Shown: positions 53,616 to 63,744, counted from the first letter of the stretch. The stretch is 64,000 nt of DNA from Mantamonas sphyraenae (GCA_026936335.1 JAPMXV010000050.1:210102-274101), one strand, 5' to 3'. Notes: generated from the letters alone by a model not told the origin. Numbers and translations are program-made.

Positions 53616-54896
53616 ATGCAAGAACAAATGACATCGTGTTGCCTCGTCAAGTCTAAAAATCAATGGGAAGCGTTGCTGTCGGGTGTGGGCAGGGTGGACG
53701 TGGAGGAGGAGGTGGAGGAGGCGTTGAGGTTGCAAGGAGAGGTGAGTTTGGGGTGTGGGGGGGTGTGGGTGGGTGGGCGGGATTTGGGGCTGACGAGACA
53801 TTCTCGGAAATCAGAGGATGAGTTTGGGAGGCGCAGACATCCCAGAATCCGGGTTTGTGCTGCTGGTGAGGGGGCTGCTGGGTACAGAGACGACGTTGCG
53901 TATGCTGTTGCTGGACGGGAATGGGTTTGGGGACAGTGTGGCCGAGGTGTTGGGGGACGTGCTGCGAGAGAATCAAGTTCTGGAGCGACTGTCGGTGACT
54001 GGGAACCAGATCGGAGGCGACGGTGCAGTGGCGTTGGCAGATGGAGTCGCGGGGAATGAGACGCTGTTGGAGTTGAACGTGAGTTTCAACGCGATTGGCG
54101 ATCGTGGGGCGTGCGCGTTTGCGAGGGCGCTGGCAGGAAACCAGACGCTGCAGTGGCTGCACTTGAGCAGGAATGGCATCGGGGATCGCGGTGCATGTTG
54201 TATGGGACGTGTACTGGAGGATAACACCAGTTTGCAGTGCTGTACCTGAGCCACAACGAGATAGGGGAACTTGGGTTCAGGGCTCTCGCGGAGGGGTTGA
54301 CGTGGAACAAAAAGCTGCTGGTGTTGAGCTTGATGGAGGCTGGGGAGGGTGTGGCGCATCCAAATGTGTTTCAAAGTGCGATGTCTGTGAACAAGAGCTG
54401 TGTGGGGATCATGGGCGTGCGTTTGGGCACGGTTGCGATGAACAAGGTGGATGACAACATGTTTCGGGCACGCGACTTTGTCGCAGCTGCACAGGAGGGC
54501 AACGTGGAGGAGATGGACAGGATACTGCGAGATGGGGTGTCGATTGAGACGACAGGGAGCGCGACAGTCGGCGGAAGCTGGCCGACGGCGTTGGAGGCTG
54601 CGGTGCAGGCAGGACAGCAGAGTGCGGCCGAGGCGCTGGTTGCATGGGGGGCGGTTGTCAAGAGGAAAACGCGCATGAGGATAAGGGACAACGGGTGGTG
54701 GAAGTCGGAGTGGCATTGGATGTGGGGCGCGGAGGTGGATGAGGTGATGGAGACAGCGTTGGTGATGAACAGGGAGGAGAGGGAGGAGATGTTTGAGTGT
54801 GGGGGGATGGAGGAGTATGTGGAGGAGGGAGGGTGGGAGGGGTGGGTGACATTGCCGGATGAGGTGATGGAGAGGGTGTTGCGCTGGGCTGCGTAG
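53616..54896 (+). CDS. LRR (RNI-type)/ankyrin protein, first tandem copy; one-base frame change at ~54238
   Basis: Exon 1 (53616-53741) joins 53815 in phase 0 across a 73-base intron (donor GTGAGT, acceptor ATCAG). About four ribonuclease-inhibitor-type leucine-rich repeats follow (LLLDGNGFGDSVAEVLGDVL, LSVTGNQIGGDGAVALADGV, LNVSFNAIGDRGACAFARAL). At 54237-54238 one G is missing: inserting it turns LQ-CCT-stop into LQVLYLSHNEIGELG, the next repeat, and the frame then runs to 54896. The C-terminal part has ankyrin-like helices (FVAAAQEGNVEEMDRILRDG, then ALEAAVQAGQQSAAEALVAW) and ends with an F-box-like WVTLPDEVMERVLRW. The total is ~400 residues. Function unknown; the next gene is a paralog. 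Confidence 0.68.
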
Positions 54897-54909
54897 GTCA
54901 GAGCCACGA

Positions 54910-56408
54910 ATGAACAGGAAGGGGGGATGGAGAGACCTGTTGCATTGTGGTGACGAGGAGCTCATTCGTGGAAAGTTGGATGCAGAGGAGGTACGTGGGT
55001 GTGGGATGGGCTTTGTAGGTTGGGGTGGGAGCTGGGGAGCTGATTCCGTGAAAAGTGGTTGGAGCTGCGGCAGATGGACATCGACGTGGACGCAGCAGTG
55101 GCTCTGGGAGATGCACTCTGCTTGAACACCAGCCTTCTGGTGCTGGACCTGTGTTTTAACGCGCTTGACGCTGAGGCGGCACGTGCGATGGCCAAGCCGC
55201 TGAAAGCGGGCTCGTGTTTGAAGACGCTGCTTTTGAGGAGCAACCAGATCGGGGATCATGGTGCGGAAGTGCTCGCAGAAGCTCTGAAGGAAAACCAGAC
55301 GCTGCGCAAGTTGGACTTGGGCGGGAACCGGGTCGGCGACGGAGGGGCGCAGGCGCTTGGCGCTGCTCTGGCCACCTGCAGCCTGCAGCATCTGATTCTG
55401 TGGGACAATGAGATAGGAGACACAGGGGCAGCTGGTGTCGCTGAGGGAATGCGACTCAGCCGAAGTCTGTTGCGCTTGAGCTTGGAATCGAATTTCATCG
55501 CGGACGACGGGGCGCAAGCGTTGGCGCAAGCCTTGGATGGGCATTGTCCACTGGCTGTTTTGCTTCTCAGCAACAACGAAATAGGCAGTGATGGCGCGCG
55601 GGAGCTGGCCCAGGCATTGAGGTGCAATCCAAAGCTGGAAGTGTTGAGTCTGAACGGAAACGAGATCGAAGATGGGGTTGTGGAGCTCGCAGAGTGCTTG
55701 AAGGACAACAAGAAGTTGCACACACTTAAGTTGTGGGAGACTGAGCTGGATGATGACGGAGCTCGGGCTCTCGCCCAGATGCTCCGCGTGAACAGTTCGA
55801 TTCAATTTTTGGAGCTCTACAACAACGAAATCGACGTGGAGGGTTCCCTGGACCTCGCGGACATGCTTAGTGTGAACAGCACACTGCAAGTCTTGGACCT
55901 GGACGACAACCCGTGCAATGACGACGAGTCTGTGGCAGCCGCGTTTTCACAGGCCATGGAGACGAATCGAAGCTGCTGGGCGGTAGACAGTGCGGGTGAT
56001 CGTGGAATCCACGAAAAGCTCGGAAACAACATGCGACAGGCGTTGGATTTTGTACAGGCAGCCCGCGCAGGTGAGATGCAGGAGTTGTCGACGTTGAGGG
56101 AGTGGGGAGTGCCTGTTGACACATGCGCCTGCAACGATGGAGTGACTGCAGTGGAAGCAGCTGTGGAGAACAGGAAGGATTATGTGCTGGAGGTGTTGCG
56201 GGGGTGGGGCGTGAAGCCAAGGGTGGAAGCTGTGGAGATGGTGAGGGAGGCAGGGTGGAGGAAGGCGTGGCATTGGATTGGGTGGGGTGCGGAGGTGGAC
56301 GAGGCGATGGAGGTCGCGTTGGTGATGAATGGGGAGGAGAGGGAGGTGATGTTTGAGTGTGGGGGGATGGAGGGGTATGTGAGGAGAGAGGGTGGGAAGG
56401 GTGGGTGA
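54910..56408 (+). CDS. LRR (RNI-type)/ankyrin protein, second tandem copy; frame change near the 3' end at ~56381
   Basis: Exon 1 (54910-54990, ending at a GTACGT donor) joins exon 2 at 55056 or 55065. About nine RNI-type repeats are seen (LLRSNQIGDHGAEVLAEALK, LDLGGNRVGDGGAQALGAAL, LLLSNNEIGSDGARELAQAL, LELYNNEIDVEGSLDLADML). A 14-residue linker and an ankyrin-like pair (FVQAARAGEMQELSTLREWG) follow, then the same Trp-rich tail as copy 1. The frame stops at 56408, but in copy 1 and in the fragment near 59.78 kb the sequence has one more G (TATGTGGAGGAG against TATGTGAGGAG). Restoring it would extend the tail to WVTLPDEVMERVVQWVGRGG and a stop at 56464. The start is only 13 bases after the stop of copy 1. 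Confidence 0.7.
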
Positions 56409-56494
56409 CATTGCCAGATGAGGTGATGGAGAGGGTGGTGCAGTGGGTGGGGAGGGGAGGGTGAGTGGGAAGGGTGTGAGAATGTAAGGGTGGT

Positions 56495-59400
56495 TCATTC
56501 GAGGCGTTGGCGTTTGGAGGAAGAGGAGGAGGAGGAGGAGGAGGAGGAAGGGTCTTTGCGCTTGGGGAGGGTGAAGGAGGGGATGGGGTAGGCGTTGACG
56601 AGTGCATAGGTGGTGGGGCGGGTGGTGATGTGGGGTGTGATGCGGTTGATGAGGGTGTGGAGTAGGGTGTGCAGTGTGGCGTCGCTGGGTTTGGGTTTGT
56701 CGAGCCAGGCGATCTTGAGGGAGAGGGAGGTGACACCGCGGTTGAGGGTGTAGCTGATGGCCTGCTGCACCTGCTGGTAGGTGAGGCGTGGTCTGAGAAG
56801 GCGGACAAGGAAGGCCAGGTCGACAGGCGGCACGCCAACGTTGCCCAGCGCCAGGATGATGTGTCGCAGCAGGGACAGCACGCTGCCGTTGTTGATCAGC
56901 TCACGCAGTGCCTGGTACTCGTGTGAATGCTGATGGCGAGGGTGCTTGGCTGCGCGTGCCTTCATGTGTGCCAGCAGCGCCTTGAACTCACGCGCCGTGC
57001 AGCTGCCACGCTCGTCGCTGAGAGAGTGCGATGCCCAGCCACTGCGCACAGACTCAGGATGCCACTTGTCCACCTCGGTGGTGGGAAGATGGTAGTCGTA
57101 GTCGCATTGTGTCCAGTGTGGGTCGCTGTCGTTGTCAGCAGGGTGTCGTGCTTTCTGCAGCCACAGCTGGGTCTGCTTGTGCTCCCGCCAGGTGCTGGGA
57201 TGTGGCCTGTTGCCAAGTGTGTCCATCTCAGTCAGGAGCAGGTGGAGGAGGGCGTGGTTGGGCTCGCCGTGGTCGTGTGGTTCCCCCAGCCAGCACACCT
57301 TCAACCCAGCCTTTGTCACCCCCATGGCCAGACCAGCGTTGGGGATGGCATTGCTGCACGCATGTTGATCCATGTTGCGGCCAAGAAGGGTGAGGCAGAA
57401 GGCCATGTCGCCCTGGGAGAGGGGAATGTTGCCCAGAGCGAGCTGAATCTGTCGGACCAGCGTACTCAGGGTGCCATGGCAGACCACAACACGCGCCTGA
57501 AGGTTCATGAGGTCTGGGATGTCGTCGATGGGATGCTCGTTGGCCAGAGTGTGCATGTGGTTCAGCAGTGCCGTGTGCTCCTTCTTGTTGCTGTGGCTGC
57601 GCTCGCTCTTGCGCCAGTTTGTCCAGCCACTGCGCACAACGCCATCTGGCAGCCCATCGTCCATGGCCATCTTCTCCTCCTCTGTGGACTCGTGCAGAAC
57701 AAGCTTGGGGATGCAGAGGGCGTTGACGGCGTCGGTGGTGGTGGGACGGGTGGTGATGTGGGGTGTGATGCGGTCGATGAGGGTGTGGAGGAGAGTGTGC
57801 AGAGTGGCGTCGCTAGGTTGGGGTTTGTCGAGCCAGGCGATCTTGAGGGAGAAGGAGGTGACACCGCGGTTGAGGGTGTTGCTGATGGCCTGTTGAACCT
57901 TCTTATAGGTGAGGCGTGGTCTGAGGAGGCGGACAAAGAAGGCCAGGTCGACAGGCGGCACGCCAACGTTGCCCAGCGCCAGGATGATGTGTCGCACCAG
58001 AGACATCTTGCTGCCGTTGTTGATCAGCTCACGCAGTGCATGTTTCTCGTGTGTGTGCTGATGGGGAGGGTTCTTGGCTGCGCGTGCCTTCATGAGTGCC
58101 AGCAGCGCCTTGAACTCCCGCGCCGTGCAGCTGCCACGCTCGTCGCTGATATTGTACGATGCCCAGCCACTGCGCACAGACTCGGGATGCCACTTGTCCA
58201 CCGTGGTGGTGGGAAGATGGTGGTCGTAGTCGCATTGTGTCCAGTGTGGGTCGCTGTCGTTGTCAGCAGGGCGTCGTGCTTCCTGCAGCCACAGCTGGGT
58301 CTGCGCATGCTCCTCCCAGGTCGCGGGATGGGGTTTGTTGCCGAGAGTGTCCATCTCAGTCAGGAGCAGGTGGAGGAGGGCGTAGTTGGGGTCGCCGTGG
58401 TCGTGTGGTTCCCCCAGCCAGCACACCTTCAACCCAGCCTTTGTCACACCCATGGCCAGACCAGCGTGGTGGATGGCAGCACTGCACGCCACTTGATCCA
58501 CAACACGGCCGAGAAGGGTGAGGCAGAAGGCCATGTCGCCCTGGGAGAGGAGAATGTTGCCCAGACCGAGCTGAATCTGTCGGACAAGCGTCAAGAGGGT
58601 GCCATGGCAGACCACAACACGCGCCTGCAGGGTCACGAGGTCGGAGATGTGGTCGATGGGATGCTCATTGGCCAGGGTGTGCATGTGCCTCAGCAGAGTC
58701 GTGTGCTCCTTCTTGTTGCTGCGGCTGCGCTCGTCACTGATTCTCGCTGTCCACCCTTTGCGCACAACACCACCTGGCAACTTGTTCGATTTGTCCACGC
58801 CTGCTTTCTTCCGTGCGCCAGTGTCTCCGTTCTTGGCACTCCTTGTCCGTGTGCTCGACGTTCCTGTCTCTGTGCCACTGCCAGCCGTGACCCTGCGCCT
58901 GTGCTGTCCGTTGTCTTTCATCTTTTGTGGATCAACAGGACGGCTGGTGTGGCTTCCTCGACGCCGTTTTTGACCTCTTCGTGTGTGTCTCGGCTGCCAT
59001 TCGTCCGTGTCCTCCTGCTGCATGTCGTCTGCGTCGTCGTCGCTGTCATCTTGCGGCATGTACTCCCCATCCATGGCATCACCAATGTCTGCAGAGCTGG
59101 GTGCGCCATGAGTTTCCAACTCGTCGTCCAGGTGCTGCTGGGTTGCATCGTCTGCGTCGCCGTCTTCTTCGTACGCCTCCATCCCTGAGCTGGTCATCCA
59201 CCCTGAGTTGCTGGAGATTGACCGTGGTTCTCGGTGGCCAAAGTTCAGAAACATCAGGTCCTCCACGTCGCCGGTGTCATGTGTGGGTGTATCCTGTTCT
59301 GCGTCGTCGTCGTCGCTGTCTCCAGTCTGCCGTGTGGCCTGGTGGGAGGAGACTGATGCGACGATGTGTGGTGGTGGCATGTGCAACGGAGTCCGTGTGA

Positions 59401-59599
59401 TTCCGACAAACACTGGGCTGACACGTGCTTGGTGGACGCCGTTGTGGTTTCCGGTGTGGTACGGGTTTTTGAGTAGGCGGAGGGTGCAACGGAGGCTGAG
59501 CGAAGTGCATCTGGGCGGTTTGTCGCGGCTGCGGAGGCGGCGGAGGAGGATAGGCGTAGTATGGGTGGCTGTGATGAGCATATGCGTGTCCTTGTCCAT
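56495..59599 (-). CDS. Subtelomeric A-B-A-B repeat protein, copy 1 (uncharacterised family)
   Basis: This 1,034-residue protein belongs to no family I recognise. It starts MDKDTHML (59599). The first ~275 residues are acidic and disordered (QTGDSDDDDAEQD, PQDDSDDDADDM) and then basic. Four ~150-195-residue domains follow. Type A (about 276-470 and 650-845) has SNKKEHT, LQARVVVCHGTL, LSQGDMAFCLTLLGR, KVCWLGEPHDHG and DPHWTQCDYD. Type B (about 473-625 and 848-1010) has GSCTAREFKALL, HIILALGNVGVPPVDLAF and LSLKIAWLDKP. A and B share the GW-x-DER start and the helix pattern, so all four are homologous. The tail is poly-Ser plus KRQRLE, a likely nuclear signal. The first ~55 residues are read in a different frame from the matching DNA in copy 2. 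Confidence 0.65.
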   Translation of the reverse strand: MDKDTHMLITATHTTPILLRRLRSRDKPPRCTSLSLRCTLRLLKNPYHTGNHNGVHQARVSPVFVGITRTPLHMPPPHIVASVSSHQATRQTGDSDDDDAEQDTPTHDTGDVEDLMFLNFGHREPRSISSNSGWMTSSGMEAYEEDGDADDATQQHLDDELETHGAPSSADIGDAMDGEYMPQDDSDDDADDMQQEDTDEWQPRHTRRGQKRRRGSHTSRPVDPQKMKDNGQHRRRVTAGSGTETGTSSTRTRSAKNGDTGARKKAGVDKSNKLPGGVVRKGWTARISDERSRSNKKEHTTLLRHMHTLANEHPIDHISDLVTLQARVVVCHGTLLTLVRQIQLGLGNILLSQGDMAFCLTLLGRVVDQVACSAAIHHAGLAMGVTKAGLKVCWLGEPHDHGDPNYALLHLLLTEMDTLGNKPHPATWEEHAQTQLWLQEARRPADNDSDPHWTQCDYDHHLPTTTVDKWHPESVRSGWASYNISDERGSCTAREFKALLALMKARAAKNPPHQHTHEKHALRELINNGSKMSLVRHIILALGNVGVPPVDLAFFVRLLRPRLTYKKVQQAISNTLNRGVTSFSLKIAWLDKPQPSDATLHTLLHTLIDRITPHITTRPTTTDAVNALCIPKLVLHESTEEEKMAMDDGLPDGVVRSGWTNWRKSERSHSNKKEHTALLNHMHTLANEHPIDDIPDLMNLQARVVVCHGTLSTLVRQIQLALGNIPLSQGDMAFCLTLLGRNMDQHACSNAIPNAGLAMGVTKAGLKVCWLGEPHDHGEPNHALLHLLLTEMDTLGNRPHPSTWREHKQTQLWLQKARHPADNDSDPHWTQCDYDYHLPTTEVDKWHPESVRSGWASHSLSDERGSCTAREFKALLAHMKARAAKHPRHQHSHEYQALRELINNGSVLSLLRHIILALGNVGVPPVDLAFLVRLLRPRLTYQQVQQAISYTLNRGVTSLSLKIAWLDKPKPSDATLHTLLHTLINRITPHITTRPTTYALVNAYPIPSFTLPKRKDPSSSSSSSSSSSKRQRLE

Positions 59600-59689
59600 G
59601 GTGATGGTAGTGGTACTGGAGTGTATGTGGATTGTGTTGGACTGGTGGAGGGTGTTGTGGGTGTTGGTAATACTTTGGTTGAAGGGGGA

Positions 59690-59860
59690 TGGGTGGGCTG
59701 CACAGGTGGACGAGGCTAAAGAGACGGGGTTGGTGATGATAGGGAGGCGATGTTTGCGTGTGGAGTGATGGAGGAGTATGTGGAGGAGAGAGGGTGGGAA
59801 GGGTGGGTGACACCGCCGAATGAGGTGATGGAGAGGGTGGTTGGGCGGATGGGGAGGTGA
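59690..59860 (+). pseudogene. Degenerate 3' tail of the LRR/ankyrin gene family
   Basis: This plus-strand stretch matches the last ~60 codons of the two LRR genes (QVDEAKETGLVM, then MEEYVEERGWEGWVTPP and NEVMERVV) but lacks the LRR part. It is broken by a deletion after VMIG that shifts the frame. It lies in the same position relative to copy 2 of the minus-strand repeat gene as LRR copy 2 does to copy 1, so it was carried along by the segmental duplication. Confidence 0.7.
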
Positions 59861-59895
59861 GGGTGAGTGGGAGGGAGTGGGAATGAAAGGGTGGT

Positions 59896-62800
59896 TCATT
59901 CGAGGCGTTGGCGTTTGGAGGAGGAGGAGGAGGAGGAAGGGTCTTTGCGCTTGGGCAGGGTGAAGGAGGGGATGGGGTAGACGTTGACGAGTGCGGAGGT
60001 GGTGGGGCGAGTGGTGATGTGGGGTGTGATGCGGTCGATGAGGGTGTGGAGGAGGGTGTGCAGTGTGGCGTCGCTGGGTTGGCGGTTGTCGAGCCAGGCG
60101 ATCTTGAGGGAGAGGGAGGTGACGCCGCGGGTGAGGGTGGCGCTGATGGCACCTTGAACCTGCTGGTAGGTGAGTTGTGGCCTGAGGAGGCGGACAAAGA
60201 AGGCCAGGTCGACAGGCGGCACGCCAACGTTGCCCAGCGCCAGGATGATGTGTCGCAGCAGGGACATCAAGCTGCCGTTGTTGATCAGCTCACGCAGTGC
60301 CTGGTACTCGTGTGAATGCTGATGGCGAGTGTACTTGGCTGTGCGTGCCTTCATGTGTGCCATCAGCGTCTGGAACTCCCGCGCCGTGCAGCTGCCACGC
60401 TCGTCGGTCGCGTCACCCCGGGTCTTTCTCCAGCCGCTGCGCACAGACACCGGATGCCACTTGTCCACCTTGGTGGTGGTGAGGTGGTGGTCGTAGTCGC
60501 ATTGTGTCCAGTGTGGGTCGCTGTCGTTGTCAGCAGGGCGTCGTGCTTCCTGCAGCCACAGCTGGGTCTCCTTGTGCTCCTTCCAGGTGGTAGGATGGGG
60601 CCTGTTGCCAAGAGAATCCATCTCTGTCATAATCAGGTGGAGGAGGGTGTAGTTGGAGTCGCCGTGGTCGTGTGGCTCCTCCAGCCAGAACACCTTCAAC
60701 CCAGCCTTTGTCACTCCCATGGCCAGACCGGCGTCGTGGATGGCATGACTGCACGCCTGTTGATCAATGTCACGGCCGAGGAGGGTGAGGCAGAAGACCA
60801 TGTCGCCCTGGGAGAGGGGGATGTTGCCCAGAGCGAGCTGAATCTGTCGGACGAGCGTCAACTGGGTGCCATGGCAGACCACAACACGCGCCTGCAGTCC
60901 CATGAGGTCGGGGATGTCGTCGTTGGGGTGCTCGTTGGCCAGCGTGTGCATGTGCCTCAGCAGTGCCCTGTGCTCCTTCTTGTTGCTGTGCATGCGCTCG
61001 CTCTTGCGCCAAAACGTCCAGCCACTGCGCACGACACCATCTGGCAGTCCATCCTCCACGGCCATCATCTCCTCCTCTGTTGGCTCGGGCAGAACAAGCA
61101 TGGGGATGTCGAGGGCGTTGACTGCGTCGACGGTGGTGGGCCGGGTGGTGATGTGGGGTGTGATGCGGTCGATGAGGGTGTGGAGGAGGGTGTGCAGTGT
61201 GGCGTCGCTGGGTTTGGGTTTGTCGAGCCAGGCGATCTTGAGGGAGAGGGGGGTGACGCCGCGAGTGAGGGTGGCGCTGATGGCACCAACCACCTGCTGG
61301 TAGGTGATGCGTGGCCTGAGAAGGCGGACAAAGAAGGCCAGGTCGACAGGCGGCACGCCAACGTTGCCCAGCGCCAGCATGATGTGCCGCACCAGTGACT
61401 TCAGGTTGCCGTTGTTGACCAGCTCACGCAGTGCCTGGTGCTCGTGTGCGTGCTGATGGCGAGGGTGCTTGGCTGCGCGTGCCTTCATGTGTGCCAGCAG
61501 CGTCTGGAACTCCCGTGCCGTGCAGCTGCCACGCTCGTCGCAGGTAGGGCCACTGTTCCAACCACTGCGTACTGACTCGGGATGCCATTTTCCCACATTG
61601 GTGGTGGTGAGATGGTGGTCGTAGTCGCATTGTGTCCAGTGTGGGTCGTTGTCATTGTCAGCAGGGCGTCGTGCTATCTGCAGCCACAGCTGGGTCTCCT
61701 TGTGCTCCTTCCAGGTGGTGGGATGGGGCCTGTCGCCAACAGTGTCCATCTCTGACATGAGCAGGTGGAGGAGGGCGTAGTTGGGGTCGCCGTGGTCGTG
61801 TGGCTCCTCCAGCCAGAACACCTTCAACCCAGCCTCTGTCACACCCTTGGTCAAACCAGAGTCACGGATGGCAGCACTGCACGCCAGTGGATCCATCTCA
61901 CGGCCGAGAAGGGTGAGGCAGAGGGCCACGTCGCCCTGGGAGAGGGGAATGTTGCCCAGACCGAGCTGAATCTGTCGGACAAGCGTCAACAGGGTGCCAT
62001 GGCAGACCACAACACGCGCTTGCAGGGTCATGAGGTCTGGGATGTCGTCGATGGGATGCTCGTTAGCCAGGGTGTGCATGTGGTTCAGCAGTGTCGTGTG
62101 CTCCTTCTTGTTGCTGTGGCTGCGCTCGTCACTGATTCCAGCTGTCCACCCTTTGCGCACAACCACAACTGGCAGCTTGTTCTTCCTGGTCACGCCTGCT
62201 TCCATCCGTGCGCCGGTGTCTCCGTTCTTGGCCCTCCTTGCCCGTGTGCTCGACGTTCCTGTCTCTGTGCCACTGCCAGCCGTGACCCTGAGCCTGCGCT
62301 GTCCGCTGCCTTTCATCGAGTGTGAACCAGTGAGTCGAGTGGCGTGGTTTCCTCGTCGTGTGCGGACTCTTCTTGTGCGCCCCGAATGCCATTCGTCCGT
62401 GTCCTCCTGTTCCATGTCGTCTGCGTCGTCGTCGCTGTCATCTTGCGGTATGTACTCCTCATCCATGGCATCACCAGTGTCTGAGAAGCTAAGTGTGCCC
62501 TGAGTTTCCGACTCGTCATCCGCGTGCTGCTGGGTTGCGTGGTTTGCCTCGCCGTCTTCATCGTACGCCTCCATCCACGAGCTGGTCAGCCACTGAGAGT
62601 TGCTGGAGATTGACCGTGGTTCACGGTGGCCGAAGTTCAGGAACATCTGGTCCTCCACGTCGCCAGTGTCATGTGTGTGGGTGTCCTGGTCTGCGTCGTC
62701 GTCGTCGCTGTCTCCAGTCTGCCGTGTGGCCTGGTGGGAGGAGGACGACGATGTGTTGGTGGATGTGGTCCGTGTGATGCCAACAAAGGCAGGGCTGATG

Positions 62801-63471
62801 CGTTTGGGGACGCGGTTGTGGTTGGTGGTGGGTTGAGCAGGCGGAGGGTACGACGGAGGCTGGGCGAAGTGCATCTGGGCGGTTTGTCGCGGCTGAGGAG
62901 GCGGCGGAGGAGGGTAGGCGTAGTATGGGTGGCCCAGATGGGCGCATGCGTGGTGCTGCTGGGAGTGGGTGTTGACAGGGACCCAGATGATGGGTGGTTG
63001 TGGGTGCTGGTACGGGTTTTGTACGCCAGAAACGGGCAGCACGCTCGCAAACGGCTGGGCAGCCATGGGAGGGACCATGTACCCGTAGCTGTGGGGAGGA
63101 AGGGAGGGGCAGAGCGGAGTGGGACTGGTGAGCGGAAGGCGGAATGGACGCCGTCAGGGCAGAAGCGGAGTGAAGGGAGGCTGGAACGAGCAGAGAGGGG
63201 AAAACGAAGGAGATTGGCTGACCGGGAAACCGGCAACGGGGAGGGCAGTGACAGGGGAGATGGGGATCGGAGAAGGGCAGAGAAGGCAGCAACGGTGGTG
63301 ATGGGGAAGTGGAGATGCAGGGGACGAGTGCAGGGAAGCGACGGAGGCATGGAGGAGGGAAGGAAGCGAGAGAAGCGGGCAGTCAGAAAACGGAGTGGAA
63401 GGCAGAACGCACGCTGGGTAGGTGTTGGGTGTGTGTTGTTGCGTCGGAGTGCTTGAGTAGTCCTTGTCCAT
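59896..63471 (-). CDS. Subtelomeric A-B-A-B repeat protein, copy 2 (two exons)
   Basis: Exon 1 (63471-63413) encodes MDKDYSSTPTQQ and ends at a GTGCGT donor. A 324-base intron with a strong polypyrimidine CCCCACAG acceptor leads to exon 2 (63088-59896), joined in phase 2, giving 1,083 residues. The N-terminal region is Pro/His/Tyr-rich (HPYYAYPPPPPPQPRQTAQM), then acidic (QTGDSDDDDADQD), then basic. The four repeated domains and the poly-Ser-KRQRLE tail match copy 1 almost motif for motif. Each type A unit carries WTQCDYDHHL and each type B unit GNVGVPPVDLAFFVRLLRP. Function unknown; nuclear location is inferred from basic motifs. It lies 274 bases from the telomere repeats and is the last gene on the chromosome. 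Confidence 0.7.
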
Positions 63472-63744
63472 GGTGGTAGTGGTGGTAGTGGAGTGTATGT
63501 GGATTATGTTGGACTGGTGGAGGGAGTTGTGGGTGTTGGTGATATTTTGGTTGAACGCGGATGGGCAGTGCTGACTGCGCGGCGTTGCAGGACGACGGCC
63601 ACTCACCAGCGACATTTCCACTCCCACCCATTGCCCAATGCCCCATGTCACCACCCAACTCAGCCACCCCGCCAGCAGACACAAGCACAACTCACATGAC
63701 ATAGACCAGACTCATCACATCACCATTGTATGATATACGACATA
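63472..63744. other. Subtelomeric spacer between last gene and telomere
   Basis: The first ~110 bases match the region upstream of copy 1 and should contain the promoter of the minus-strand repeat gene. The remaining ~160 bases are unique here, C/A-rich (CCCACCCATTGCCC, CAACTCAGCCACCCC), and hold no gene I can support. Confidence 0.55.

Larger units (their letters stand above)
56200..63590. repeat. Subtelomeric tandem segmental duplication (unit ~3.4-4 kb)
   Basis: Two units each contain, from left to right, an LRR-gene tail on the plus strand and a minus-strand A-B-A-B repeat gene. Unit 1 is about 56.2-59.69 kb and unit 2 about 59.69-63.59 kb. The genes end at 56495 and 59896, 3,401 bases apart. 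The flanking promoter DNA at 59588-59700 matches 63460-63570 (CCTTGTCCATGGTG, GTGTATGTGGATT, GTTGGACTGGTGGAGGG). Unit 2 is longer because it keeps an intron and exon region that unit 1 has lost. Confidence 0.8.

Noticed and set aside
56927-59188. 753-codon plus-strand open frame opposite repeat gene copy 1
   Set aside because: It is the antisense of a GC-rich repeated gene. The paired antisense frame at 60316-61398 tracks the same repeats, and the minus-strand frame has the consistent domain pattern, splice sites and tail.
59896-59899. Minus-strand start for repeat gene copy 1 at 59899
   Set aside because: That extension reads through the antisense of the degenerate LRR tail. The MDKD start at 59599 is shared with copy 2.
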